The translations under genes and the position numbers were made by a program. From positions 1 to 64,000 of IMG/VR virus record IMGVR_UViG_3300025141_000055: 64,000 bases of DNA. One strand, 5' to 3'. Under the pieces are notes generated by a model, which was not told the DNA's origin, did no database searches, and saw nothing but the letters and a program-made list of their open reading frames with translations. This stretch comes from a virus. This document shows, piece by piece, positions 33,658 to 41,632 of the stretch (position 1 is its first letter; every line of letters starts with the position of its first letter).

Positions 33658-34296
33658 ATGCCCATCATCGGTAAGTTAGTGAGAGAGGCCCTACCGTGGG
33701 TACTCAAAGCAGCTGCTTTCGAAGGTGCGCGGCGTGTAGTTACCGGTGAGGAACCCTCTCCAGTTGTACCTCCTCAGACTGAAGGCGTTCCTAACACACC
33801 CCCCATCAAGGAGAGTTACTTACCTGCCATATCTCCCAGTGAACGGCTGTGGCTAGATACTATTTCATTTATGGAGGGGACTTGGAATTCTAAGAAGAAT
33901 GCACCGGAATATCGGATGATGTTTGGAGGAGGGCTTGCACCTAATCTTGATATTCATCCCGATAATCCAATTACTAGTGGACGTCATACGAGTGCAGCAG
34001 CCGGAGCTTATCAATTTATGCCTTTTACCTGGGATTCTGCAGCTAAAGCTTTAAAGTTACGTTCTTTCGGCCCTGTGGAGCAAGACCATGCGGCCCTTCG
34101 TCTGCTGAGGAACAGAGGGGTAGATCCGAGTGTAGACCCCATCTCTCCCGACACCCTTCATTTAATCGCCGGCGAGTGGGCGGCGTCTCCTCTACGCTCC
34201 GGCGCCAGTTATTATGCTCATTTGGGACAGCGGGCTAAAGCTCATAACGTTATCTTCGATTTTGCGAGAAGACGGCGTCAACAATTAATACCTTAA
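33658..34296 (+). CDS. virion muramidase / lytic transglycosylase (lambda R-like)
   Basis: The start is ATG 33658; the upstream extension overlaps another gene. 212 residues. An N-terminal amphipathic/hydrophobic segment (ALPWVLKAAAFEGARRVVTG) and Pro-rich linker precede a glycan hydrolase domain: ISFMEGTWN with the likely catalytic Glu, YRMMFGGGL, HPDNPITSGRHTSAAAGAYQ and FMPFTWDSAAKAL. This is the muramidase pattern of lambda endolysin-like enzymes. Lying among virion genes and lacking a signal peptide, it is probably a tail-associated lysin for DNA entry rather than the lysis enzyme. Confidence 0.8.
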   Translation: MPIIGKLVREALPWVLKAAAFEGARRVVTGEEPSPVVPPQTEGVPNTPPIKESYLPAISPSERLWLDTISFMEGTWNSKKNAPEYRMMFGGGLAPNLDIHPDNPITSGRHTSAAAGAYQFMPFTWDSAAKALKLRSFGPVEQDHAALRLLRNRGVDPSVDPISPDTLHLIAGEWAASPLRSGASYYAHLGQRAKAHNVIFDFARRRRQQLIP

Positions 34297-34340
34297 GATT
34301 AGAACTAATAGTCTAAAATAAGGTATACACGAGGCGTAGA

Positions 34341-35198
34341 ATGTCCGACGTTATTTGGGGTGACATCGCCCCGGGCTCTATAGGTGGGATGGACTACAGC
34401 AATACACCCGATTGGAACGTCCCCTACGATACTGGCTCGGACCCTGGTTGGACAACTAGTCCTTTCGGCAACACTCCTTTTTCGGGGGATGTTTTTAGTG
34501 GAGACCAGTTGGGAGGCCTTATGGATAATAATCCGTGGACTTCTTCTACGGGTACTGATTCGAGTTCGGGAGGAGGTATATGGGGAGCGCTTACAGATAA
34601 TGCACCTGATATTATTCGTCTAGCAGGTTCTATTTTTAGTGGTCTTGGTGGGAATGATAATGGCGGAGGAGATCCTAGTGCCGGTTTCTGGGGTCAGGAG
34701 TATCAGCGACAAGCTACCGAAGAACTCGATAATCGAGCCGCTGCTACCTACGATCAAATTAAGGATATTATGTCCGATATTAGAGGACTAACCGGAGTAA
34801 GTACTCCGGATGCGGTTCAAAACTATATGACTCGTTTTGATGACACTATGGATCGCTTCCATACTATAGGTCGTCAAGATGTAGAAGGGTTTAGTCCTCA
34901 TATTTCGGAGGAGTATGATCGCCTAGGAAACCGTATAGATGCCGCCCGAAAGCAATATAGCCTGATGAGAGATCCAGCTTTTAAACAAGCTTATAAGGAT
35001 CCTGATGCGGTTTCACCAGTTAATACTCAATCTATTAAGAGCACTATGACTCTGGGACCCGAGTTTGCTCATCACTATGATTACACTGATGCTGCTACTC
35101 AAGCGATGATCCGTGGTAGAGAGGAAGCACTTCCAGCAGCAGCGAATTTCTATGCAAATGATGCCGCTGTGCGTGAATTAATGAATTATGGTGTCTGA
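34341..35198 (+). CDS. Gly/Asp/Ser-rich virion-like protein
   Basis: ATG 34341. 285 residues: disordered Gly/Ser/Asp/Pro N-terminal 90 residues, a hydrophobic Ile/Leu/Gly segment (IIRLAGSIFSGLGG), GGGDPSAGFWGQEYQ, then a long helical part with Asp, Arg and Tyr. The layout parallels the protein at 9992 (Gly segment, then GGGDP). The stop overlaps the next ATG. An internal or ejection protein is a reasonable guess. Confidence 0.6.
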   Translation: MSDVIWGDIAPGSIGGMDYSNTPDWNVPYDTGSDPGWTTSPFGNTPFSGDVFSGDQLGGLMDNNPWTSSTGTDSSSGGGIWGALTDNAPDIIRLAGSIFSGLGGNDNGGGDPSAGFWGQEYQRQATEELDNRAAATYDQIKDIMSDIRGLTGVSTPDAVQNYMTRFDDTMDRFHTIGRQDVEGFSPHISEEYDRLGNRIDAARKQYSLMRDPAFKQAYKDPDAVSPVNTQSIKSTMTLGPEFAHHYDYTDAATQAMIRGREEALPAAANFYANDAAVRELMNYGV

Positions 35199-35503
35199 TG
35201 AGCGATTTCGAACGTTCCGGCCCAGAAAGGCGAGCTGAAAGCCACGTCAAACGTCGCCTACATCATGTAGACCGCAATCCGCACTTCTTTCGCTTCGCTG
35301 GAGAATTATTTAACACTGCGAAGAAGCACAAACACAGAGAGGATATCCGGGAAGAAAGAGAAAGAATGCAAAGAAAAAGACCTGTCGGAATAGGTTTTGG
35401 TGAGAATGATAATTATGGGCCAGATGACTCGTGGGACACTGCTGAGGAACTTAAATATAAACCCGTCCCAGAGTACTATACAAAGCAGAGAAGTGAGTGG
35501 TAG
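35198..35503 (+). CDS. basic small protein
   Basis: ATG 35198 overlaps the previous stop (TGATG). 101 residues, rich in Arg, His, Lys and Glu in the first 60 (RRAESHVKRRLHHVDRNPHF), acidic Pro/Tyr C-terminus. Comparable in composition and context to the gene at 7480. Its last 53 bp overlap the end of the minus gene at 35451. Confidence 0.55.
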   Translation: MSDFERSGPERRAESHVKRRLHHVDRNPHFFRFAGELFNTAKKHKHREDIREERERMQRKRPVGIGFGENDNYGPDDSWDTAEELKYKPVPEYYTKQRSEW

Positions 35504-36029
35504 CCTCTTGGTAATTATTAATTGAAGGCAAATAAAAGATAAAACCGAATACTTTGGAGCTTCTTACTTTATTAAGTTCTTTATTATCTATCAATAGTTT
35601 GGGGCGCTCCTTCAGAATACAAATAGGGAAGTCAAACCCTATTCGTTGCGTAGAAAGAAGGGCCACTTCCGAAGAAGTAATAAATATAATTGCCTGATCA
35701 AACTCTTTCCGTAACCACTTTTCATAAGCTAGTTCTAACCATACACGTTGACTGGATTTTTTAAATCGAGTTGTTTTTTGAAAAAGACGCGTCTCTTTGG
35801 GTTGTTCATCCCCTGCTAGAACATCCCGGGGAGGGTATAAATAAAGATTTTTGGCTTTCCAGGTTTGTTTGAGGCCATTATCCCTCCAAGTAAAGTACTT
35901 GGTGGCCCCCACAACCTTATTAGCATGGGGACTAGAAGCCGGATCTAGGTCAATTTCCCCACCAAAAAAGGTCGTGGTGGTTCCTATTACATCAAAAGGG
36001 GAAACAAAATCTCTAGATAATAAGACCAT
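35451..36029 (-). CDS. phage N6-adenine-methyltransferase-like protein with altered motif IV
   Basis: 192 residues. FGGEIDLDPASSPHANKVV, YFTWRDNGLKQTWKAKN and a YLYPPRD block are in the order of phage N6-adenine methyltransferases (Phage_Nmt/Dam type), where the last block is normally NPPY/F. Here the first Asn is replaced by Tyr. It may therefore be weakly active, act on another target or serve as a non-enzymatic binder. Last gene of a compact minus operon and convergent with the virion block (53-bp overlap). Confidence 0.5.
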   Translation of the reverse strand: MVLLSRDFVSPFDVIGTTTTFFGGEIDLDPASSPHANKVVGATKYFTWRDNGLKQTWKAKNLYLYPPRDVLAGDEQPKETRLFQKTTRFKKSSQRVWLELAYEKWLRKEFDQAIIFITSSEVALLSTQRIGFDFPICILKERPKLLIDNKELNKVRSSKVFGFIFYLPSINNYQEATTHFSALYSTLGRVYI

Positions 36030-36432
36030 TGGCGTACTCGTCTATTTTTTTATTGCATTCTTCCGCATCCAAAAGATGGATGGCAACACCCGCATCATGG
36101 ATCATGGCGATAAGAGCAAGATCGGATTCATGTTCTTTTTCGATAATTTTGACGACGCGTTGGAACAACTCTTCTGCTTCTTTATTCATCACTTCTTGAG
36201 CAACCGCTATATCCGCTTCGAGGTCGGTGATCGTGAGATACCTGCTTTTATCCGGTTCTTCAGGGTTAAATACCAGGATACCCTTTCCTCTTACTCCTTT
36301 ATGGTCAAAATATAGTTTCGTAATATCGGCCAGAATCATCCGCATCGTGCCAGCGGCGACCATATTATCGGTTTCACTTTTTCCAAAGAGCTGTTTAATT
36401 AATAATGTGGCATTCCTAGAAGGATCAGACAT
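36013..36432 (-). CDS. acidic helical hypothetical protein
   Basis: ATG 36432 is chosen because GGAG lies about 13 bases before it; a start at 36477 would overlap the upstream gene more. 139 residues, helical and acidic at the C-terminus (DLALIAMIHDAGVAIHLLDA), no recognised motif. Overlaps the methyltransferase-like gene by 17 bp and the upstream gene by 8 bp, in an operon of DNA-related genes. Confidence 0.55.
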   Translation of the reverse strand: MSDPSRNATLLIKQLFGKSETDNMVAAGTMRMILADITKLYFDHKGVRGKGILVFNPEEPDKSRYLTITDLEADIAVAQEVMNKEAEELFQRVVKIIEKEHESDLALIAMIHDAGVAIHLLDAEECNKKIDEYANGLII

Positions 36433-36751
36433 GTTGAAAGTTACTCCAAGCGGAATTAATGATGGCGTGCGGGTCATAGAGGAATTTAGAGCTATTACGC
36501 TCCTCTGGATCTAGTTTACAAAAGTGCTTTCCTTCGACAAGCCCTGACTTACCTCCGGAAGCAATACCCTGGTGAATTAGACGATCTAAAGCCACAGCGG
36601 GGATGTTTAAGCGTTGACACATCGACCGCTTCGAGAGAAAAGCCGTAGTGCGGTGTTCTTTATCGCGTTGAGCCGCTAATAATTGCAGTGAGACATCGAT
36701 ACCAGCGAGAGAATCGCGGATAGCTTTTATTTCGCGAAGAGAGGTGTCCAT
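36425..36751 (-). CDS. small putative regulator
   Basis: ATG at 36751; a start further up is in a Pro-rich stretch that overlaps the previous gene. 108 residues. A coiled N-terminus is followed by a possible HTH (LSKRSMCQRLNIPAVALDRL) and a wing-like GKHFCKLDPEERNSSKFLYD. DNA binding is plausible from context only. Member of the minus operon 38096-35451. Confidence 0.45.
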   Translation of the reverse strand: MDTSLREIKAIRDSLAGIDVSLQLLAAQRDKEHRTTAFLSKRSMCQRLNIPAVALDRLIHQGIASGGKSGLVEGKHFCKLDPEERNSSKFLYDPHAIINSAWSNFQHV

Positions 36752-36782
36752 GTAATAAAAATAAAGGAGGGGAGAGTTTATC

Positions 36783-37208
36783 TCAGGCCAGTAAGCGAGC
36801 GGCCTGGGTGGTGAAATCGTGAGGCTCCTCAATAAGGAGAATAATAAGCTTATTTAATTTTTCTTCGACGTCGATAGTATTTTCGCTCTTCAAAGTGAGC
36901 CAGTAGGTATAAGCACTTAGTAAATGATGGTGAGTTTGCTTCGCCTTTAGGGCTTGGAGCCTCCATTTTTCAAAGTCTAAATTGCTGTTATGGCGTGAAC
37001 TACCTATTTTTAACTCTAATTCTCTTATTTTTATCTGAGTTTCTATATCATCGAGGATAAATTGAGTGGCACTTACTTTAGCCTTGCAATCCGCCAACGA
37101 GGAGGGTGGCTCATTATCGGTATAAATCCACAAAGGGAGGTTTGGGATACGATATTTTTCCTCCCATAGAGGAGTCTTCTCCTCATTACTAGTTTCACGC
37201 AACGGCAT
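36783..37208 (-). CDS. hypothetical protein of minus regulatory operon
   Basis: ATG 37208 is preferred to the outer ATG 37253, which overlaps the wHTH gene by a further 45 bp; the chosen start overlaps it by 14 bp. 141 residues, Trp/Pro-rich N-terminal third, then helical. No motif recognised. Probably translated with the wHTH regulator upstream. Confidence 0.5.
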   Translation of the reverse strand: MPLRETSNEEKTPLWEEKYRIPNLPLWIYTDNEPPSSLADCKAKVSATQFILDDIETQIKIRELELKIGSSRHNSNLDFEKWRLQALKAKQTHHHLLSAYTYWLTLKSENTIDVEEKLNKLIILLIEEPHDFTTQAARLLA

Positions 37209-37455
37209 GGAGTTCGGTGAGTATTTCTTCGATAAATAAGTTGAAATCGCCATTTAAACAATAAAGGGAGTGCTGTTCGAACCGGATGTTAACTACTAAC
37301 CCAAGGCGAGCTAACTTGCGAAGATGCTCACGGGTCGTATTGGGAGTTTGTCCTAGAGCCGTGGTTAACTCTTTTACGTCCGTTGGTTGTAAAAATTTTA
37401 GCTCCTCTATAAGATAACCAATTTTTTCGATTTCCCGTCTACGGATCGCACGCAC
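37195..37455 (-). CDS. winged-helix DNA-binding protein
   Basis: GTG at 37455 is chosen because the frame upstream reads as Ser/Arg-rich antisense of the preceding gene. 86 residues: IGYLIEELKFLQPTDVKELT, TALGQTPNTTREHLRKLARL and GLVVNIRFEQHSLYCLNGDF form the helix-turn-helix plus wing of an ArsR/MarR-like domain. Likely a transcription regulator of its own operon or of the divergent fibre genes. Confidence 0.65.
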   Translation of the reverse strand: MRAIRRREIEKIGYLIEELKFLQPTDVKELTTALGQTPNTTREHLRKLARLGLVVNIRFEQHSLYCLNGDFNLFIEEILTELHAVA

Positions 37456-38096
37456 TGTATCGATCTGACGGAGAGATCTAAGGAAAGCTGATCGCGCAAA
37501 AGAAGTTGGGTCGTTTTGGAAGAAACTCCCTGCGCGGCTAGCTTCTGAATGTAATGACGAATGGGCTGAGAAACTTTGGCGGCAGGACTGCGACATACAT
37601 ATAAATGATAAGGGTTAATGCAGTGCTCATCACAGCACTTACTGCGCACGAAATGTTTATAATTTAAGTTTTTCTTCCAAAAGGTTTCATAAACAAAACG
37701 ACGAGTGCGAATACTGCGACCTTCCCGCACATCTCGGCAATATCCCAGATCATCGGGTAAATAGAGGTGCTTCTCTTCGCTAATAAGGGGTCGATTCCGT
37801 TCTAACCAGGCCCAGAGATGACCTGTTTTTCCTCGGGCATTCTCAAACTCCGATCTACACACCTCACAGGCGGGAATGAGGTTGGTAGGGAGCCTGACTT
37901 TCTTTAAATCAGTAAGAGGAATGATCAAGGGGTCAGAACGCTCACAGCTGCATCGCCATACGCAACACGAGGAGTATTCATCCACTCGCCAGTGACCTCG
38001 TACCGAGGTGGCTAAAGCCCTTTCGGTGGTGGGGTGATGAGCTTCAGTTGTATCAAGGAGTCCTAAGAGGACGACAGCACGATCAGAAAACGACAT
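37407..38096 (-). CDS. HNH-like zinc domain plus HTH protein
   Basis: 229 residues. Middle cysteines (CCVWRCSCE, CEVCRSEF) and KCCDEHCINPYHLYVCR form an HNH-like zinc-binding core. A C-terminal helical region with SQPIRHYIQKLAAQGVSSKT resembles the resolvase-type HTH. A second protein of the same architecture is at 60698 (NRKNCINPFHN, then HTH). This may be a homing-type or regulatory nuclease-like DNA-binding protein. First gene of the minus operon; a 13-bp palindrome lies just upstream of its ATG. Confidence 0.6.
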   Translation of the reverse strand: MSFSDRAVVLLGLLDTTEAHHPTTERALATSVRGHWRVDEYSSCCVWRCSCERSDPLIIPLTDLKKVRLPTNLIPACEVCRSEFENARGKTGHLWAWLERNRPLISEEKHLYLPDDLGYCRDVREGRSIRTRRFVYETFWKKNLNYKHFVRSKCCDEHCINPYHLYVCRSPAAKVSQPIRHYIQKLAAQGVSSKTTQLLLRDQLSLDLSVRSIQCVRSVDGKSKKLVIL

Positions 38097-38504
38097 GAGG
38101 AGGTTGTCAACCTATGCGCAGTGTATCAGATGGGACACGCGAGTGAGAGGAAGAAGCACCTAATGACATAGAACGCACACAAGGGCACGAAGCTCAAAAC
38201 TCCTATTTTTTCTATATCCTTCTAGTGAATATTTTCGACTCTCGTTATTCCCAATTTTAAAGCTATTTAAAAGTTTTTAAACTGACGCAAAGTGAGACCT
38301 GTTTTTAAAATGGATAACCACTAAATTTTATAAGGTCCATTTAAAGCACTCAGAGGATATTTATTTAAAAGACTCTGCCTAACGCAAATTATCTGTTATG
38401 AGGTAGTTTTAAACAAGAGTTGTAGCTTAATGAACTTACAAAGCATCGTGGGCATTGCTTACTATAGACGAAACCTTTAAGATAGAAGTAAATAGTGTAT
38501 TACC
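38097..38504. other. 408-bp AT-rich divergent control region
   Basis: No gene is seen. It lies between the minus regulatory operon (start 38096) and the plus fibre region (start 38505). Contents: a 13-bp palindrome at 38101-38113, and a strongly AT-rich part from about 38200 to 38440 with repeated TTTAAAA-type runs. ACGCAAA occurs twice (38285 and 38382, 97 bp apart). No convincing tRNA, terminator or consensus promoter pair. An operator region or replication origin is possible. Confidence 0.5.
38101..38113. promoter_or_regulatory. 13-bp palindrome upstream of the minus operon
   Basis: AGGTTG-T-CAACCT is a perfect inverted repeat ending five bases before the ATG of the HNH/HTH gene. The position suits an autoregulatory operator; it could also form an RNA hairpin occluding the start. 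Confidence 0.4.
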
Positions 38505-38678
38505 ATGAACAAGAACGTAGCTGAGCCATCAGAAAAAATTACTTGGAAAGCTTTGCGTCTTCGAGCTTCTAAACTGGGGATTCCGGCCTGGCAATTAGCT
38601 GAAAATTTACAAGATGAGGAGCTCTGGGAGAATACTGAACTCGGAGTAAAAAATCGGCTAGAGTACTCAGACAAATAG
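38505..38678 (+). CDS. 57-residue small helical protein
   Basis: ATG 38505. SEKITWKALRLRASKLGIPA, WQLAENLQDEELWENT and a basic/acid end; helical with regular Trp. It opens the plus-strand fibre region 53 bp before the large fibre gene. It may be a regulator or chaperone; nothing diagnostic. Confidence 0.55.
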   Translation: MNKNVAEPSEKITWKALRLRASKLGIPAWQLAENLQDEELWENTELGVKNRLEYSDK

Positions 38679-38730
38679 CTGTCTCAACTGAGTTAGAATC
38701 AAACTTGGGGGTGCATACTAAAATTGATAC

Positions 38731-39882
38731 ATGGCACTTGCACCTTGTCCTGTTCATGGATCCACTTATCGGGCGCTACATGAACACAGTTTCAGAGGCA
38801 TCATCGATGTCATTGATGAAATCATTACGACGATAAGTGGCGTGGGTACTGTTTCTTATGCAAAATGCCCCATCGGGTACACCCATAACTTCGAGGGGAT
38901 AGTTCGTGCCCTTGAGGACTTAAACCTTACGGCGAGTGGAATCCAGACCTCTCCTATTTCCGAGGGAAGCATTCTGCCCGGTTCTGGTATTACCTTTACT
39001 CCAAGTGGAGACGCTCATATTATTGCTGTTAACTCCCTGGGTATGGGAGGTGTTGGGGTTACTTATTCCGGCGGAATTGGGGCCCAATTCATTGTTATAT
39101 CGGGGGCCGATAACATAACTAATGCGGTTATAAGTGGTGTTGTTGCAGGTCCGGGGATTACGGTTACACCTAGCGGCAGTAGCGCCATTGTCTCCACTAA
39201 TATCAGTGGGCAGGGCTCTGTAGACGTTAGTTATAACGCGGGGATAGGTCTTATCTCAGGTCAAGAAAATGCCAACGTTGTAGGTGGGTCCGGTATTAGT
39301 GTTTATGCAAGTGGTGTTTCCAAAGTTATTGATGTAGGGGTTCTAGGTGGGGCAGATATAGGAACTAGTTATTCTGGTGCTTTCGTAACGGTGGAGAGTA
39401 CCGGGGGTGGACGCGCAACTCTTTCGGGTAGTCCCGGAACTGGTTATAAAGCCGGGTCACTCTGGTTTGATACCAATGAAGGACGTCTCTTTGTTTATGC
39501 GTCTGGTAATGGGATTACTAAACCTGATTGGTACATCACTAATGCCGAAGCTTTAGCGATTAAGAGTGAGGTTCCTCCATCTGGAACTGGCGGTAAGAAC
39601 GCACCCCCACGTGACGGAAGCATTTGGTTCAATACCCTCATGGGTAACCTGTTTATTTATGATGCGTCCTCTAGTGGTTGGTACGAATCTGCTCCGGCCC
39701 GCACGCCTTCTTACAGCGCTATTGCTCCTACGAATGCTGTGGATGGCTCTCTCTGGACTCGATCCACTGACGCTAATCTGACTGTTTGGAATGGTAGTAA
39801 CTGGCAGGATGTAGTGGCTAGTGGCAATGATCCAGGTCAGAGCGAGGGCGAAGTTATCGGTCTGATTATGGGACTTAGCTAA
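38731..39882 (+). CDS. tail-fibre-like protein with Gly-rich repeats
   Basis: 383 residues. A helical N-terminus with two Cys is followed by beta-rich, Gly/Ser/Val/Thr-rich repeats. Then come three copies of a GSLWFDTNEGRLFVY-type motif (also GSIWFNTLMGNLFIY and GSLWTRSTDANLTVW), as in many phage fibres. The last residues SEGEVIGLIMGLS match the ends of the two repeat proteins at 41003 and 41632. This common tail suggests a shared assembly or trimerisation signal. Likely a receptor-contacting or adaptor fibre. Confidence 0.75.
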   Translation: MALAPCPVHGSTYRALHEHSFRGIIDVIDEIITTISGVGTVSYAKCPIGYTHNFEGIVRALEDLNLTASGIQTSPISEGSILPGSGITFTPSGDAHIIAVNSLGMGGVGVTYSGGIGAQFIVISGADNITNAVISGVVAGPGITVTPSGSSAIVSTNISGQGSVDVSYNAGIGLISGQENANVVGGSGISVYASGVSKVIDVGVLGGADIGTSYSGAFVTVESTGGGRATLSGSPGTGYKAGSLWFDTNEGRLFVYASGNGITKPDWYITNAEALAIKSEVPPSGTGGKNAPPRDGSIWFNTLMGNLFIYDASSSGWYESAPARTPSYSAIAPTNAVDGSLWTRSTDANLTVWNGSNWQDVVASGNDPGQSEGEVIGLIMGLS

Positions 39883-40004
39883 TGACTAAAGAGAAGGATA
39901 CCAATCAGATTCTCCCAAAGCTCAAAAAAACGCGACAGGGGAACGGCCGGAATAGCAAAGCATCTCATGGAAGAAAAAAGCCCCGTGGACAAGGCCCGCG
40001 CTAA
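39882..40004 (+). CDS. 40-residue basic microprotein
   Basis: ATG 39882 overlaps the fibre stop (TAATG). Almost entirely Lys, Arg, Gly, Asn and Gln (NGRNSKASHGRKKPRG). Disordered, nucleic-acid-binding in appearance. Coupled translation is the reason to accept it. Confidence 0.5.
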   Translation: MTKEKDTNQILPKLKKTRQGNGRNSKASHGRKKPRGQGPR

Positions 40005-40031
40005 AGTTAGAGAGTAGAATTAGAGATTATT

Positions 40032-40436
40032 GTGCTCCTATCGTTTGTTGCTGGAGAAAGCATAAATACTGGAGATGCGGTCACTCCTCACACTTCGGTA
40101 TCGGGCTCGATTTTGAAGGCTTGGCCTAGCGGGGAAAGAACATCAGCCGTCTGTGGGGTGGCCATGGATATGGTGACCGCAGGCGCACTAACTCGAGTTG
40201 TATCTGACTCTAGTGTGGCTGTTTTTAGCAGTTTGGATATTGGAGAACCTTATTATGTGAGTCCTAGTGGGGGAACTTTAGTAAATTACGCTCAATTTAG
40301 AACAGAATTCCTTGCATATGCAGGCACTGCTCAGGTTTCTGGGATGTATTTATGCGAGGTTGGTACTGCTATTGGGTCTACTATGATGAAGATTCAACCA
40401 GCTATGCCTCGACTTGTACAGGATGACTCTGTATAA
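40032..40436 (+). CDS. beta-rich virion-like protein
   Basis: GTG 40032, 134 residues. Gly, Ser, Val and Thr rich with two Cys (AVCGVAMDM and MYLCEVGT); resembles a single-domain decoration or fibre-base protein. It shares a general look with the protein at 40475 (GIATAAATNGSDVTVNLDGV). No family recognised. Confidence 0.55.
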   Translation: MLLSFVAGESINTGDAVTPHTSVSGSILKAWPSGERTSAVCGVAMDMVTAGALTRVVSDSSVAVFSSLDIGEPYYVSPSGGTLVNYAQFRTEFLAYAGTAQVSGMYLCEVGTAIGSTMMKIQPAMPRLVQDDSV

Positions 40437-40474
40437 GCGGTGTAGAATGGGAACTAAATCTACGGCTGTTATCG

Positions 40475-40990
40475 GTGGCGAATAGAGCGATATTCAACCG
40501 GAACTATTCCAGCTATCAGGCGGATGGAACAACTGTTTATCTGGCGAATGGGCAAGGAGTAGTAACCAACCCGGCTCCTGAAGCCACGATGACGGCAGGC
40601 GCCGCCCTAATTGCTGGTGAGGTGGTGTGTGCTAGTGGTAACTTTGCTGTTCCGGCCCTGGCTTACAGTGGAGTTCAAAATTTCCAATTAAGACCAATAG
40701 GAATAGCTACGGCTGCGGCCACTAATGGATCAGACGTTACCGTAAATTTGGATGGAGTAGCTACATTATCGGATGCGAATATTACTGCTCAAACTGCATT
40801 AAGCCCTGGGGAATATTATTTTCTTTCTAAGTATTTAGGACAAGTAGTTAAATATGAAACCGCTTCGGGAATAATTGCCGGTTCCGGGGCATGGGCTTAT
40901 GAAGCTTCTAGCCCTATAGGGCTCGCGTTATCCGCTACTGCTCTCAGTGTTCAGATCCAACCTCCTACATTTCTTTATACTGGAGGCTAA
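40475..40990 (+). CDS. beta-rich fibre or head-fibre protein
   Basis: GTG 40475, 171 residues. Rich in Ala, Gly, Thr and Val; contains QADGTTVYLANGQGVVTNP and repeated short beta-like stretches. Precedes the two 14-residue-repeat proteins and probably belongs to the same fibre complex. Function inferred from position. Confidence 0.55.
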   Translation: MANRAIFNRNYSSYQADGTTVYLANGQGVVTNPAPEATMTAGAALIAGEVVCASGNFAVPALAYSGVQNFQLRPIGIATAAATNGSDVTVNLDGVATLSDANITAQTALSPGEYYFLSKYLGQVVKYETASGIIAGSGAWAYEASSPIGLALSATALSVQIQPPTFLYTGG

Positions 40991-41002
40991 TAAGATTTAG
41001 TT

Positions 41003-41632
41003 ATGGCACAACGAAGACCCCTAGTTTTAGTAAGTGGATCACCCAGTGAGTTACCGCAGGGTGACTCCATTATTAGTAGTGCGGAAGGTGGCACTCTTAT
41101 TGCGGGTAGTGGTGTAGTCGGGGGTGGTGATACTCTCAACGAGATAAGGGTAGATATTGCATTAGCGGCGGCTGCAAGTGGTCTTCTATTTGCCGGCTCC
41201 AAACTCACCAATGATGGTGTAGCCCTCTCGGACGCCACTGCTGCCTTAGCATCTGGTAATGCGGCTCTCGCTAACACCGCCGTAGCCTTAGCTTCAGGTA
41301 ATGCCGGACTCGCCGATGCGGTTATCGCGTTGGCCTCGGGTGAAGCCGCCGTGGTGGATGCAGTGATAGCTCAGGCTTCTGGTAATGCAGCGGTGGTTAA
41401 TGCCAATACGGGCCTTGCTTCCGGTCTGGCTTCCATAGTGGTAGCAGCAAATGCTCTTGCTTCGGGTAATGCTGGACTAGCTATAGCAGTTACAGCGTTA
41501 GCTTCCGGTAATGCAGCCTTGGTTGATGCACCGATTGCACTGGCTTCGGGTAATGCAGCCTTAGCGGCAATAGCCGGTGCGCCTTGTTTAAGTGCAGGTG
41601 AGGCTACCGGTCTAATCATTGCTCTCTCCTAA
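41003..41632 (+). CDS. fibre protein with 14-residue ALASGNA repeats (copy 1)
   Basis: 209 residues. A short N-terminal domain (MAQRRPLVLVSG start) is followed by about eight tandem 14-residue repeats of the form ALASGNAxLxxxxI (about residues 77-190). The end is LSAGEATGLIIALS. The regular Ala/Leu/Val periodicity suggests a beta-helical or coiled trimeric shaft. The next gene is its paralog: N-terminus MAKRRPLVYSGG, the same repeat, and the end ISEGELLGLIFALG. The stop directly abuts the next ATG. Confidence 0.75.
   Translation: MAQRRPLVLVSGSPSELPQGDSIISSAEGGTLIAGSGVVGGGDTLNEIRVDIALAAAASGLLFAGSKLTNDGVALSDATAALASGNAALANTAVALASGNAGLADAVIALASGEAAVVDAVIAQASGNAAVVNANTGLASGLASIVVAANALASGNAGLAIAVTALASGNAALVDAPIALASGNAALAAIAGAPCLSAGEATGLIIALS

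Noticed and set aside
38400-38500. Possible tRNA-like sequence
   Set aside because: GTTGTAGCTTAATGA resembles a D-arm, but no acceptor stem, anticodon arm or T-arm can be completed.
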